Part shown: positions 46,055 to 56,256 of the stretch, piece by piece | Layout of the letters: each line of letters starts with the position of its first letter | How positions within the stretch are numbered: the stretch's first letter is position 1 | From: Rhodocyclaceae bacterium | GTDB lineage: Bacteria > Pseudomonadota > Gammaproteobacteria > Burkholderiales > Rhodocyclaceae | Direction: 5' to 3' | DNA length: 64,000 nucleotides | NCBI GenBank assembly: GCA_020445945.1 | Contig: JAGRFQ010000001.1 | Coordinates: forward strand, 30,571-94,570 | The notes under the pieces: model-generated | The model's input: the letters and a program-made list of their open reading frames with translations, nothing else | What the model was told of the DNA's origin: nothing | Database searches by the model: none | Translations under genes and position numbers: made by a program

Positions 46055-47394
46055 ACCTCAGCCTTGTCCGCCGCCTGCAGCGCGCCCTGCTGGCGCCCCT
46101 GCTGCTCGCCGCACTCGGCGGTGCAGTGGCCTACTGGGTGGCGGCCAGCGTGGTTGGCGCCGCCTACGACAACAGCCTGCGCAATCACGCCGAAGGCCTG
46201 GTCGACCGGGTACGCCTCGACGCCGGACGGCTGATGATCGACTTCCCCGGCCCGGCCGAAGCCATGCTGCGCACCGATCCCGTCGACAGCGTGTTCTTCC
46301 GGGTACGCGACGACCGTGGCCGGCTGATCGCCGGCGACGCCGATCTGCCCCCGCCCGAAGCCTTCCCCGTCGGCACCGGCCCGGCCTACTTCCGGATTCA
46401 CTGGCAGGGGCGCGACATCCGCGGCGTCCGCCTGCACCGCCAGCGCGGCGGGCAGGGCTTCTACGTCACCGTGGCCGAAACCCTGCGCAAACGCCACCGC
46501 GCAGTGGAATCGCTACTGGCCGGTTTCGGCGTCGCGATGGCCGCCATCGTCGCCGCCGCCATCGCCACCGTGCGCTACGCGATCCCCACCGGCCTGGCCC
46601 CGCTGGCGAGCCTCGAGCGCGCACTGGCCACCCGCGCAGCGGCCGACCTCACCCCCATCGACCCGACCAGCGTACCGCCCGAGATCCGCGGCGTGGTCGA
46701 AGCCCTCAATGCCCTGCTGCAGCGTCTCGACGGCAGCGTTGGCGCCCAGCGCCGCTTCCTGCAAAACGCCGCCCACCAGCTGCGCACCCCGCTGGCCAGC
46801 CTGCACGTCCAGCTCGACGTCCTCGACGCCGACGCCAGCGCCGAATCGCTGCACCGCGTGCGTCGCGCCACCGAACGCGTCACCCGCCTCGCCAACCAAC
46901 TGCTCGCGCTCGCCCGCGCCGAATCCGGACAGTGCCTCGACGACGCAGATCAAGTCGCGCTGGCGCCACTGATCGACGACCTCATCGAAGACTGGGTCAG
47001 CCGCGCAGACGCCGCGCAGATCGACCTCGGCGTGCAGCGCGAACCGTGCAGCGTGGTTGGCGAACCGACGCTGCTGCGCGAACTGATCGCCAATCTGGTC
47101 GACAACGCGCTCAAATACACCCCCCCGGGCGGACGCGTCACGCTGCGTTGCGCGCGCGGCGAAGGCGGCGTGAGCATCGACGTGGAAGACGACGGACCCG
47201 GCATCGCGCCCGACCTGCGCGAACGCGCCTTCGCCCGCTTCACCCGCCTGCCTGGCAGTCGCGGCAACGGCAGTGGCTTGGGGCTGGCGCTGGCGCGGCA
47301 GATCGTGGCCTGCCACCACGGCCGCATCACGCTCGACACCCCATCGTCCGGCCGCGGCCTGCGGGTGGCGGTGTGGCTCCCGGGCGTGCCCTGA
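46051..47394 (+). CDS. Sensor histidine kinase, TctE-like
   Basis: This 447-residue kinase starts at GTG 46051, overlapping the regulator stop (GTGA). TM1 is ~12-35 and a periplasmic sensor of ~110 residues follows (2CSK_N-like). TM2 is ~152-175, then HAMP. The H-box AAHQLRTPLASL has His242. ATPase motifs are LVDNALKYTPPGG (N), DDGPGIAPD (G1) and [14 protein letters not shown] (G2). A longer open frame upstream in the same phase is the shadow of the regulator gene. The ligand is probably the carboxylate imported by the symporter (inference). Confidence 0.92.
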   Translation: MNLSLVRRLQRALLAPLLLAALGGAVAYWVAASVVGAAYDNSLRNHAEGLVDRVRLDAGRLMIDFPGPAEAMLRTDPVDSVFFRVRDDRGRLIAGDADLPPPEAFPVGTGPAYFRIHWQGRDIRGVRLHRQRGGQGFYVTVAETLRKRHRAVESLLAGFGVAMAAIVAAAIATVRYAIPTGLAPLASLERALATRAAADLTPIDPTSVPPEIRGVVEALNALLQRLDGSVGAQRRFLQNAAHQLRTPLASLHVQLDVLDADASAESLHRVRRATERVTRLANQLLALARAESGQCLDDADQVALAPLIDDLIEDWVSRADAAQIDLGVQREPCSVVGEPTLLRELIANLVDNALKYTPPGGRVTLRCARGEGGVSIDVEDDGPGIAPDLRERAFARFTRLPGSRGNGSGLGLALARQIVACHHGRITLDTPSSGRGLRVAVWLPGVP

Positions 47395-47405
47395 GCGGTT
47401 GATGT

Positions 47406-47422
47406 CTTAAGATTTCCCTAAG
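47406..47422 (+). promoter_or_regulatory. PmrA/QseB-like tandem box before cytochrome b561 operon
   Basis: CTTAAG-N5-CCTAAG, two 6-base half-sites with 11-base periodicity, closely matches the YTTAAK-N5-YTTAAK box bound by PmrA/QseB-type OmpR regulators. It lies 45 bases before the cytochrome b561 ATG. A PmrA/QseB-like regulator is encoded at the end of the same gene run (49014), suggesting autoregulation of the whole operon. Confidence 0.55.
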
Positions 47423-47466
47423 CTTGGATCGGCACGCTGGCAGTCATCCCACAAAAGGAGATTGCC

Positions 47467-48084
47467 ATGCCACTCACTACCGCCCGGCCGGTCAAGGCCT
47501 TTGATCCCCTGCTGCGCTTGGCTCACTGGTGGATTGCGCTGTCCATCGTGCTTCTCATCGCCACCAGTCAGCTGGCCGAAGTGTTTGAGCATCGTCCGCG
47601 CGAGGCGGTGCTTTGGGAATGGCACATCGTCAGCGGTTACGCGCTGACGGCCGGACTGGCGGTGCGCGTGCTGTGGGGGCTGGTCGGCCCGGCGACCGCG
47701 CGATGGTCCGATCTGTGGCACCCGTTGGCGTGGACCGGTCTGTTGCGCCTGCACTGGCCGGCAGCGCGGCGCGGACACGATGCTGCTGCGTCGCTGGCGT
47801 TTCTGTTCTTCTACGCGTTGGTGGCGGTGATGCTGGTCACCGGTTTTGGCCTGTCGGCCACCGAGTTCGGCACCGGTCCCTTGGCCGGCGTGCTCGACGG
47901 CGCGGCACGTTTCGAGTGGTTGTTTGACGAGCCGCACGAGGCGGGCTTTGCCCTCATTCTTCTGTTCATCGCCGTTCACCTCGGTGCCCTGGTGTTCCAT
48001 CACCGCCGCGGCGAGCGGGTTGCGCAGGCGATGGTGACGGGAAACCAGTTCGTGGCCAAGGACACCGGAGCGGGGCATGAATAA
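47467..48084 (+). CDS. Cytochrome b561-type membrane protein
   Basis: This 205-residue protein has four membrane helices and b561 histidines (LLRLAHWWIALSIVLLI, EWHIVSGYALTAGLAVRVLWGLVGP, FLFFYALVAVMLVTGFGL, PHEAGFALILLFIAVHLGALVFHH). It is of the kind that exchanges electrons between quinone and periplasmic cytochromes. SD AAGGAG precedes the ATG. It overlaps the DUF1924 gene by 8 bases. Together with the next two genes it makes a small membrane-to-periplasm electron path. Confidence 0.9.
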   Translation: MPLTTARPVKAFDPLLRLAHWWIALSIVLLIATSQLAEVFEHRPREAVLWEWHIVSGYALTAGLAVRVLWGLVGPATARWSDLWHPLAWTGLLRLHWPAARRGHDAAASLAFLFFYALVAVMLVTGFGLSATEFGTGPLAGVLDGAARFEWLFDEPHEAGFALILLFIAVHLGALVFHHRRGERVAQAMVTGNQFVAKDTGAGHE

Positions 48085-48469
48085 GGCGCTCGTGATGGCA
48101 TCCCTGAGCGCGTGTGCGCTCAATGCCGCTGCCGCAGAGACACCGCTGCACCTGCGCGACGGCTACGCCCGTGCCGCTGGCCTGGCGCCGGCCGAGCTCT
48201 CGGTTGCGGCGGGGGAGGCCTTGTTTCGCCGGGGAGGAGACGGTGAGCGTCAATGTGTCAGCTGCCATACCGAGGACCCCCGCCGCAAAGGAAAAACACG
48301 TGCAGGCAAGCTGATTGCACCGCTGGCGCCGTCGGCCAATGCGGCGCGCTTTACCGATGCCGCCAAGGCGGAGAAGTGGTTCGCGCGCAACTGCGCCGAT
48401 GTGCTCGGTCGCGCGTGCAGCGCGCGGGAAAAGGCGAACCTGATCGCTTGGCTGATGACCATCAATTGA
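48077..48469 (+). CDS. DUF1924 monohaem cytochrome c (SHP-like)
   Basis: This 130-residue exported protein has a short signal peptide (ALVMASLSACALNAAAA) and a single haem motif CVSCH in ERQCVSCHTEDPRRKGKTRAGK. The DUF1924 family includes the oxygen-binding haem protein SHP of Rhodobacter sphaeroides, which is encoded beside a diheme cytochrome (DHC) and cytochrome b, the same trio as here. A C-terminal Cys pair (NCADVLGRACSAREK) is also typical. Confidence 0.9.
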   Translation: MNKALVMASLSACALNAAAAETPLHLRDGYARAAGLAPAELSVAAGEALFRRGGDGERQCVSCHTEDPRRKGKTRAGKLIAPLAPSANAARFTDAAKAEKWFARNCADVLGRACSAREKANLIAWLMTIN

Positions 48470-48479
48470 GGAGAAAATC

Positions 48480-49007
48480 ATGAAGGATGTGACCAAGGGC
48501 GTACTTGTCGTCGGTGTGGTGCTTGCCGCGTCGGCAGTTTTGTTGCCCTGGCCCGATGCCCGAGCCGACAGCGACCGTCGGGCGTCGCATTTGGCGGCGC
48601 CGACGCATGCGGTGTTTGAGGCGGAATGTGGCGCTTGCCATCTGGCCTATCCGCCAGGCCTGTTGCCAGCGGTGTCGTGGACGCGGATCATGGCGGGGCT
48701 GGAGCAGCATTTTGGTGAAAACGCAGCGCTCGCACCCGCGGTGGCCGCGGATATTCGCGCCTATCTGATGGCGCATGCGGCTGACGCGCAGGGTATGGCG
48801 TGGCGTTGGGGCGAGGCCGCCGACCGGGCCGCCCAGGGCGCGCCGCTGCGCATCACCGGGACGGCCTGGTTTAAGCATGAACATGACGAGATCGCTGAGA
48901 CGGTCTGGCGCCGCCCGGCGATTGGCTCGCCGGCCAACTGCGGCGCGTGTCACCGCGATGCGGTGACACGCGGTTTTGACGAGCACCGGATCAGGATTCC
49001 GGAGTGA
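48480..49007 (+). CDS. Diheme cytochrome c (DHC)
   Basis: This 175-residue periplasmic protein has a signal peptide (GVLVVGVVLAASAVLLPWPDARA) and two CxxCH haem sites, ECGACHLAYPPGLLP near residue 50 and NCGACHRDAVTRGFDEHRIRIPE at the C-terminus. LAYPPGLLPAVSWTRIMAGLEQHFGENA is the DHC family signature. DHC is the electron donor of SHP in phototrophs; here it probably serves the DUF1924 protein. A two-component system begins 6 bases downstream. Confidence 0.92.
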   Translation: MKDVTKGVLVVGVVLAASAVLLPWPDARADSDRRASHLAAPTHAVFEAECGACHLAYPPGLLPAVSWTRIMAGLEQHFGENAALAPAVAADIRAYLMAHAADAQGMAWRWGEAADRAAQGAPLRITGTAWFKHEHDEIAETVWRRPAIGSPANCGACHRDAVTRGFDEHRIRIPE

Positions 49008-49013
49008 GCGGGT

Positions 49014-49676
49014 ATGCGCCTACTGGTTGTCGAAGACGATCGTCTGCTGGGGGATGGCCTGTGCGAGGGCTTGCGCGCGGCGGGCTACGCGGTGGACTGG
49101 GTGTGCGATGGTGTTGCGGCGGAGGCGGCCATGGCGGCTGGCGCGTTTGCCGCGGTGGTGCTCGATCTGGGCCTGCCTCGGCAGGATGGCCGGGCGGTGC
49201 TCGCCAAGCGCCGCAGCGCCGGTGACACCACGCCGGTGCTGGTGCTCACCGCGCGCGATCTGGTCAAGGACAAGGTGGGCGCGCTGGATCTGGGGGCGGA
49301 CGATTATCTGGTCAAGCCGTTCGATCTCGACGAGTTGACGGCACGCTTGCGCGCGCTGGTGCGCCGCGCCGCCGGCTCGGTGCCAGTGCGGTTGGTCTGC
49401 GGTGGCGTGGCGCTCGATCCGGCCAGCCGCGCGGTGACCCGCGAGGGTGAGGCGGTGGTGCTGACCGGGCGCGAATTCGACGTGCTTGAGCTGCTCATGC
49501 GCAGCGCGGGCCGGGTGCTGACGCGCCGTCAGATCGAGGATCAGCTCTATGCCTGGGGCGAGGAAGTGGAGAGCAACGCCCTCGAAGTACACATTCATCA
49601 CTTGCGGCGCAAACTCGGTGGCGAACTGATCGTGACCGTGCGTGGCGTGGGCTATACCGTGCCGGTGGTGCGATGA
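49014..49676 (+). CDS. OmpR-family response regulator, QseB/PmrA-like
   Basis: This 220-residue regulator has an acidic pocket EDD (7-9), phospho-acceptor Asp51 (VVLDLGLPRQDGR), TARDLVKDKVGALDLGADDYLVKPFD and a winged helix (LTGREFDVLELLMRSAGRVLTRRQIEDQLYAWGEEVESNALEVHIHHLRRKL). The EVESNALEVHIHHLRRKLG recognition segment is typical of the QseB/PmrA group. Its gene overlaps the kinase by 4 bases and is in the cytochrome b561/DHC operon. Confidence 0.94.
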   Translation: MRLLVVEDDRLLGDGLCEGLRAAGYAVDWVCDGVAAEAAMAAGAFAAVVLDLGLPRQDGRAVLAKRRSAGDTTPVLVLTARDLVKDKVGALDLGADDYLVKPFDLDELTARLRALVRRAAGSVPVRLVCGGVALDPASRAVTREGEAVVLTGREFDVLELLMRSAGRVLTRRQIEDQLYAWGEEVESNALEVHIHHLRRKLGGELIVTVRGVGYTVPVVR

Positions 49677-51058
49677 GCGTATCGATGCGGCCTTACGCGC
49701 TGCGCTCACGCCTGATCGCGATTCTGGTCGCGGTGGTCGGGGTGTTGTGGGTTGGGGCGGCGGCGCTGTCTTTTCGCACCGCGCATCATGAGGCTGACGC
49801 GGTGTTCGACGCCCAGCTGGTGCAGATGGCCGAGGTGTTGCTGGCGCTGGCGAGTGCGGGCGAGGCCGAACACGTGGTCCATGAGCTGGAGGAACACGCC
49901 TACCGCTACGCGCTGCCGCTGCGTTATCAGGTGTGGCATGTCGATGACGGACGCATGCGCTTGCTGGCGCGCTCGGTACAGACCCCTGCCACCCCGCTGG
50001 TGTCGGGTGCCGGCTTCGTTGAGCAGATTGTCGATGGCAGTCGGTGGCGTTTTTTCGGCCTGGCCGGCCATGAAGGTGAGCTGTTCGTCGTGGTGGGGCA
50101 GGACCACGACCGGCGCTATGACGTGGCGACCGAGCTGGCCCAGCATTTGCTGCTGCCGGTCGGGCTGGGCTTGCCACTGATGGCGCTGGCTGTGTGGTGG
50201 GCCGTCGGGCGCGCGCTGCGACCGCTCGCTGCAACGGCGGATGCGGTGGCGGCGATGTCGCTCGACGCTCTGACGCCGATCCGGCCGCGTGAGCCGGTGC
50301 CGACCGAGGTGGCACCGCTGATGCGCGCGCTCAACCGCTTGGTGGGGCGGGTCGCTGCGGCGCTCGACACCGAACGACGGTTTACCGCTGACGCAGCCCA
50401 CGAGCTGCGAACACCGCTTGCTGCGCTGCGTGTCCAGGCGCAGGTGGCGCGAGGTGCCAAGGACCATACGGCACGGGAGCGGGCACTGGATCAGGTGCTG
50501 GCCGGTGTTGATCGGCTGAATCATCTGGTCGAACAACTACTCACCCTGGCACGTCTTGAACCCGATGCGGCAGCCGACGATTTCGCGCAGCTTGAGCTTG
50601 ACCGGATCGCGGAGTCGGTATGCGCGGAACTGGCACCAGCGGCCTTGGCGCGCGGGCAGACCTTGACGCTTGAGGCTGAGCCTGCGCCGATGTGGGGAAA
50701 CGCCGTGTGGCTGGCAGTGTTGGTGCGCAACTTGGTCGACAACGCGCTGCGCTATACGCCCGCGAGCGGGCAGGTGGTGGTCAGCGTTGCCGTAACTGAC
50801 GCGGGTGTATGCCTGCAGGTTGCTGACGATGGACCGGGAATGACGGCGCAGGAGCGCGTGCAGTTGCGTGGGCGCTTTGCGCGCGGTCTTGCAGCATCAA
50901 CGACCGACGGCGTCGGGTTGGGGCTGTCGATTGTTGAACGGATTTCAGCGCGCCACACGGCCCGGTTGTCATTCGATAGCGGCCGGGTGCGTGGCGATAG
51001 TGGCGGGCTGACCGTGTCGGTGGTTTTTCCGTCGACGTGTGCCCGCGCCAGGCAATAA
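49673..51058 (+). CDS. Sensor histidine kinase, QseC/PmrB-like
   Basis: This 461-residue kinase has TM1 ~11-33, a periplasmic sensor of ~125 residues, TM2 ~155-178 and a HAMP region. The H-box AAHELRTPLAALRVQ has His243, followed by N-box LVDNALRYTPASG, G1 DDGPGMTAQ and G2 GVGLGLSIVERI. The layout is that of QseC-type kinases. The stimulus is unknown. The gene ends at a bidirectional-looking hairpin shared with convergent norB. Confidence 0.93.
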   Translation: MSVSMRPYALRSRLIAILVAVVGVLWVGAAALSFRTAHHEADAVFDAQLVQMAEVLLALASAGEAEHVVHELEEHAYRYALPLRYQVWHVDDGRMRLLARSVQTPATPLVSGAGFVEQIVDGSRWRFFGLAGHEGELFVVVGQDHDRRYDVATELAQHLLLPVGLGLPLMALAVWWAVGRALRPLAATADAVAAMSLDALTPIRPREPVPTEVAPLMRALNRLVGRVAAALDTERRFTADAAHELRTPLAALRVQAQVARGAKDHTARERALDQVLAGVDRLNHLVEQLLTLARLEPDAAADDFAQLELDRIAESVCAELAPAALARGQTLTLEAEPAPMWGNAVWLAVLVRNLVDNALRYTPASGQVVVSVAVTDAGVCLQVADDGPGMTAQERVQLRGRFARGLAASTTDGVGLGLSIVERISARHTARLSFDSGRVRGDSGGLTVSVVFPSTCARARQ

Positions 51059-51084
51059 AAAGGCGGACCCCGCAGGGTCCGCCT
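51057..51084 (-). terminator. Rho-independent terminator of norB
   Basis: A 10-bp perfect stem (51061-51070 with 51075-51084, 4-base loop) is followed on the minus strand by TTTT (51060-51057). It lies 25 bases beyond the norB stop and overlaps the end of the convergent kinase gene. On the plus strand it lacks a T-run. Confidence 0.85.
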
Positions 51085-51109
51085 GGTACTACGTTTGCAA
51101 TGCCTGGGG

Positions 51110-52510
<1,401 letters not shown>

Positions 52511-52524
52511 TCAGATAGCCGTAA

Positions 52525-52950
52525 TCAGCCTTCGATGTTGGGCGGCCAGTTGGCGGTGTTGATCTCGGAGGAGTACTTGAAGAACTCGACCAGATCGTCC
52601 AACTCTTTGTCGGTGAAGCCGAAATTCGGCATCTGGCGACGCCCCGGGGCGCCCGTGGGCATGGCCTGGATCCAGGCCTTGATGAACTCCGGACCGCGGC
52701 GCGTGTAAACGTTGCCCAGTTCGGGTGCAAAGTAAGCGCCTTCGCCCAGCAGCGAGTGACAGCCAATGCAGTTGTTGACTTCCCACAATTTCTTGCCGTT
52801 GATGACTGCCTCGGTCAAGTTTTCGCGGTTGTCGCGTTTCGGAATCACCTTCATTGTGTCGAAGGACAGCGCGAGAAACAGGAGGACGAAGAACACCGTT
52901 CCCCCGTAAAAGATGTTTCGCGCCATGGATTTGGTAAATGTACCGCTCAT
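52525..52950 (-). CDS. norC: Nitric oxide reductase subunit C (cytochrome c)
   Basis: This 141-residue membrane-anchored cytochrome c passes electrons to NorB. It has one N-terminal helix (NIFYGGTVFFVLLFLALSF), a haem site CIGCH (NNCIGCHSLLGEGAYFAPEL) and a Met ligand in RRQMPNFGFTDKELDDLVEFF. Start: ATG 52950 (MSGTFTKSMARN) with a strong GGGGAGG; the longer in-phase frame upstream covers the promoter. A DNR/FNR-type box lies 75 bases upstream. Confidence 0.96.
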   Translation of the reverse strand: MSGTFTKSMARNIFYGGTVFFVLLFLALSFDTMKVIPKRDNRENLTEAVINGKKLWEVNNCIGCHSLLGEGAYFAPELGNVYTRRGPEFIKAWIQAMPTGAPGRRQMPNFGFTDKELDDLVEFFKYSSEINTANWPPNIEG

Positions 52951-53024
52951 GGAGCCTCCCCATTGGATGTCGCTGTACAGCACAGCTTGGGGCGCATGGT
53001 GCGCGATTGCACTGCAATGCGGCA

Positions 53025-53038
53025 TTGATGCGAGTCAA
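53025..53038 (-). promoter_or_regulatory. DNR/FNR-type box upstream of norC
   Basis: TTGAT-N4-GTCAA differs from the CRP/FNR-family consensus TTGAT-N4-ATCAA at one position. Its centre lies 81 bases before the norC ATG, which would place a transcript start ~41 bases downstream near 52990. NO-sensing DNR/NnrR or FNR regulators control norCB in denitrifiers. A 13-base palindrome ATTGCA-C-TGCAAT (53006-53018) lies just downstream and may be a second site. The rest of 52951-53209 has only the CBS-gene terminator. Confidence 0.6.
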
Positions 53039-53160
53039 CTCGGATGCGGTCCTCGGCGCGAAGCGTTGGACGAAAGCCGGTTTTGATCAGATTTGGGACA
53101 CTTTTACGCCGCCGCTCGCCCTGCAGCACGTCTGGTTCCGGCCGGTGTGCGCGGTGAACG

Positions 53161-53186
53161 AAAACGGCCCGCCAAGCGGGCGGGCC
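53161..53186 (-). terminator. Rho-independent terminator of the CBS-domain gene
   Basis: An 8-bp perfect GC stem (53166-53173 with 53179-53186, 5-base loop) is followed on the minus strand by GTTTTC. It lies 23 bases after the CBS gene stop and insulates norC. Confidence 0.8.
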
Positions 53187-53209
53187 GGGGCATGGCGTCG
53201 ACGCCGGGT

Positions 53210-53653
53210 TCAGGTCGCGATGTCGCCCGCGATGTAGCTCGACAGCTGCTGGATGGTCGCTTCGTGCTCGGCGATGACCGACTTGACCACGTCGCCGATG
53301 GTGATGATGCCGGTGATCTTGCCGTGATCGACCACCGGCAGATGGCGGAAACGGTTCTGGGTCATGATCGACATCACGTCGTCGATGGTGTGGCTTGGCG
53401 TGATGGTGCACACATTGGGCGTCATCAACTCGCCGATCGTGGCGTCCTTTGACGACAGCCCCTTGATGGCCACTTTGCGGGCGTAGTCACGCTCGGTGAA
53501 AATACCGACCAGGCGCTCCCCGTCCTTGACCAGAACGGCGCCGATGTCATGGGTCGCCATGAGCTCCAGCCCTTCCATCACGGTTGCTGTCGGAGGCACT
53601 GCGTGAGTGCCTGAGCCTTTCTTGTCGAGAACCTGCTGCACGGTGGTGCTCAT
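53210..53653 (-). CDS. Tandem CBS-domain protein
   Basis: This 147-residue protein consists almost only of two CBS domains: VPPTATVMEGLELMATHDIGAVLVKDGERLVGIFTERDYARKV (~19-61) and ITPSHTIDDVMSIMTQNRFRHLPVVDHGKITGIITIGDVVKSVI (~84-127). CBS pairs bind adenosine nucleotides such as AMP, ATP or NAD. Stand-alone members of this type are common in betaproteobacteria with no assigned partner. It is next to norCB but separated by a terminator, so a functional link is not implied. Confidence 0.9.
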   Translation of the reverse strand: MSTTVQQVLDKKGSGTHAVPPTATVMEGLELMATHDIGAVLVKDGERLVGIFTERDYARKVAIKGLSSKDATIGELMTPNVCTITPSHTIDDVMSIMTQNRFRHLPVVDHGKITGIITIGDVVKSVIAEHEATIQQLSSYIAGDIAT

Positions 53654-53856
53654 TGATCCATTTCCTCCCTCTCTGAACTGGGTGTCGCCGCGTCAATCCG
53701 GACCGGCGCACCGCCTCTGCGGTTGTCGGCCGCGCCGACACGCGCTGCGTGTCAACGGGAACAGGCCGTAGCTTGTTACGAACCGAGAAAACACGCAAGC
53801 ATCTTTCATGCAAAAAAACCGCCGAACCGCGATTCCAGCGCTTTGGGCCGGTCTGC
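53654..53856. other. 203-base gap with two overlapping inverted repeats
   Basis: This stretch lies upstream of the CBS gene and downstream of panC. It contains TGTCGGC-CGC-GCCGACA (53724-53740) and the overlapping GACACGC-GCT-GCGTGTC (53737-53753), which cannot both fold at once. A TTGACA hexamer (minus strand, 53755-53750) has no good -10. An AT-richer part (53760-53830) may hold the CBS promoter. No open reading frame here looks real. Confidence 0.35.
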
Positions 53857-54684
53857 TCAAATCTCCAGATTGTCGATCAGCCGGGTCGTGCCCAGCCGCG
53901 CCGCGGCCAGAACCACCAGCGCGTCCTTCGGGTCGCCCGGTGCTTGCAGATCGCACTGACGGCGCACCGCCACGTAGTCCGGCTGCCAGTGATGGGTGGC
54001 CAGCTCAGCCATCGCGGCGCGCTCCAGCGCATCGAAATCATGATCGCCGCCGCGCACCGCGTCGCGGATATGGTTCAGACAGCGCGACAGACGCACCGCC
54101 TCGGTGCGCTCGGTTGCGGACAGATACCGGTTGCGCGACGACAGCGCCAATCCGTCCTCCGCGCGCACGGTTTCGCCGGCAACGATGTCGACCGGCAGCG
54201 CCATCTGCGCGACCATGTTGCGCAACACCATCAGCTGCTGGTAGTCCTTTTTGCCGAACAGCGCCACGTTGGGCTGGACGATGTTCAGCAGCTTGAGCAC
54301 CACCGTCGCCACGCCGCGGAAATGCCCCGCACGATGGGCACCTTCGAGTGCCGTGGCCTGCGCCGGATCGGGCTCGACGTGATAGGTCTGGCGGGTCGGA
54401 TACATCACCGCCTCGTCGGGGGCGAACAGGTGTTCCACGCCGGCCGCTTCGAGCATCTCGCAGTCGGCGGCGAAGGTGCGCGGATACGTGTCGAAATCCT
54501 CCGACGGACCGAACTGGAGACGGTTCACGAAGATGCTGGCGATCACCGCGTCGGCATGCTCGCCGGCCTGGCGCATCAGCGCGATGTGGCCTTCGTGGAG
54601 ATTGCCCATGGTCGGCACAAAGGCCAGGCGACCCGCATGCGCGCGCGCGCGACGCAGGCTGTCGATGGTGGTGTGGATTTGCAT
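53857..54684 (-). CDS. panC: Pantothenate synthetase
   Basis: This 275-residue enzyme joins pantoate and beta-alanine with ATP. HIGH-type motif region [18 protein letters not shown] (~23-40), [30 protein letters not shown] and [10 protein letters not shown] are all present. It follows panB with 21 bases between, forming the panB-panC unit of coenzyme A synthesis. Confidence 0.96.
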   Translation of the reverse strand: MQIHTTIDSLRRARAHAGRLAFVPTMGNLHEGHIALMRQAGEHADAVIASIFVNRLQFGPSEDFDTYPRTFAADCEMLEAAGVEHLFAPDEAVMYPTRQTYHVEPDPAQATALEGAHRAGHFRGVATVVLKLLNIVQPNVALFGKKDYQQLMVLRNMVAQMALPVDIVAGETVRAEDGLALSSRNRYLSATERTEAVRLSRCLNHIRDAVRGGDHDFDALERAAMAELATHHWQPDYVAVRRQCDLQAPGDPKDALVVLAAARLGTTRLIDNLEI

Positions 54685-54705
54685 GCGGCGATCCTGAAAT
54701 GTGCT

Positions 54706-55521
54706 CTAGTAACAGTGTTCCGCGGCGGGGAAGCTGCGGCTGCGCACCGCCTCGACGTAGCGCGTGACGGCCTCGTCGATACTGCCCGCGCCGACCATGA
54801 AGTTCTTGACGAAGCGCGCCTTGTGACCGGGGAAGACGCCGATCAGGTCGTGCAGCACCAGCACCTGGCCATTGCAATCGACCCCCGCGCCGATGCCGAT
54901 GGTGGCCATCGTCGACAGCGCCGCGGTGACTGCCGCCGCCACCGCGGCGGGCACCATCTCCATCACCATCAAGGCCGCGCCGGCGGCTTCCAGCGCCAGC
55001 GCATCTGCCTGCAGCTGGGCCGCGCCTTCCTCGGTGCGCCCCTGTACCCGGTAGCCGCCGAGCTGATTGACCGATTGCGGGGTGAGGCCGATGTGGGCGC
55101 ACACCGGCACCCCGCGTTCGACCAGAAAGCGCACCGTCTCGGCCATGAAGGCGCCGCCTTCGAGTTTGACCATCTGCGCGCCGGCGGCCATCAGCCGGGT
55201 CGCGTTGCGCATCGCCTGTTCGGGACTCTCGTGGTAGCTGCCAAAGGGCATGTCGGCGACGATGAACGGGCGGTTGCAGCCGCGCACGACGCATTCGGTG
55301 TGATACACCATGTGCTCGATGGTGACCGGCAGCGTGGTTTTCTGCCCCTGCAGCACGTTGCCGAGCGAGTCGCCGATCAGGATGATGTCCACCCCGCAGC
55401 GCTCCAGCAGCGCGGCAAAGCTCGCATCGTAGCCGGTGAGCATGACGATCTTGTCGCCCTCGGCGCGCATCTTGCCGAGGGTGGTGAGGGTGATGGGTTT
55501 GCTGTCCTGCAGATAGCTCAT
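54706..55521 (-). CDS. panB: Ketopantoate hydroxymethyltransferase
   Basis: This 271-residue TIM-barrel enzyme transfers a hydroxymethyl group from methylene-THF to ketoisovalerate. Motifs are [41 protein letters not shown] and [19 protein letters not shown]. Start: ATG 55521 ([12 protein letters not shown]); the in-phase codons up to 55560 are not conserved. It lies downstream of the deoxynucleoside kinase gene on the same strand. Confidence 0.96.
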   Translation of the reverse strand: MSYLQDSKPITLTTLGKMRAEGDKIVMLTGYDASFAALLERCGVDIILIGDSLGNVLQGQKTTLPVTIEHMVYHTECVVRGCNRPFIVADMPFGSYHESPEQAMRNATRLMAAGAQMVKLEGGAFMAETVRFLVERGVPVCAHIGLTPQSVNQLGGYRVQGRTEEGAAQLQADALALEAAGAALMVMEMVPAAVAAAVTAALSTMATIGIGAGVDCNGQVLVLHDLIGVFPGHKARFVKNFMVGAGSIDEAVTRYVEAVRSRSFPAAEHCY

Positions 55522-55617
55522 GGTGGTTCTCTCTATCTCGTGGCGCGCAGTAAACCGCAAGCGGGCTCAGCGCACAAGGCGTATCGCGCAAAGGGGGGTG
55601 TGCGTGGGCCGGCCGGT

Positions 55618-56256
55618 TCAGGCGTAGCCGAAGAATTCGCGGAAGCTGCGCATCGCGCGCAGGCGCTCGACCAGCAGGTCGAAATCATCGCTGTGGTCGA
55701 CCGGGTTGAGCACTTCGGCATCGACGATGAACAGCGGCGAAGCGTCGTACTGGTAGAAGAACTGCGCGTAGCGCTCGGCCACGCGCTCCAGATAATGCGC
55801 GGTGATCGGGCGCTCGGCGGCCACCCCGCGGCGGGCGATGCGCTCGATCAGGGTAGCCGGCTTGGCCTGCAGGTAGACCACCAGATCGGGCTTGGGCGTC
55901 GGCTGCGGCACCACCAGATCGTAGCTGCGCTGGTAGAGCTTGAATTCGTCGGCTTCGAGGTTGAGCTCGGCGAACAGCGGATCCTTGTCGAGGATGAAGT
56001 CCGACACCACCCGCCGGTCGGGTTCGTCGGTGTCCAGAAAACGGTTGAGCTGGTCGACGCGTTGATACAGGAAGGACAGCTGGGTGGCCAGCGCCCAGCG
56101 CGGCATGTCGTTGTAGAAGCGTGCCAGAAACGGATTCAGTTCCGGCTGTTCGAGCGACAGCCCGGCGCCCAGGCGCTCTGCCAGACGGCGGGCCAGCGAG
56201 GTTTTGCCGGCGCCGATGGGGCCTTCCACGACGATGTATTGGGCTTTGTCGAGCAT
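55618..56256 (-). CDS. Deoxynucleoside kinase family protein
   Basis: This 212-residue P-loop kinase has Walker A GPIGAGKTSLARRL (~12-25). The FYNDMPRWALATQLSFLYQR segment and the DFILDKDPLFAELNL and RSYD lid-like parts fit the deoxyadenosine/deoxyguanosine kinase family (dCK/dGK). It phosphorylates deoxynucleosides in salvage; specificity is not certain. In many betaproteobacteria this gene lies between folK and panB, as here. Confidence 0.9.
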   Translation of the reverse strand: MLDKAQYIVVEGPIGAGKTSLARRLAERLGAGLSLEQPELNPFLARFYNDMPRWALATQLSFLYQRVDQLNRFLDTDEPDRRVVSDFILDKDPLFAELNLEADEFKLYQRSYDLVVPQPTPKPDLVVYLQAKPATLIERIARRGVAAERPITAHYLERVAERYAQFFYQYDASPLFIVDAEVLNPVDHSDDFDLLVERLRAMRSFREFFGYA

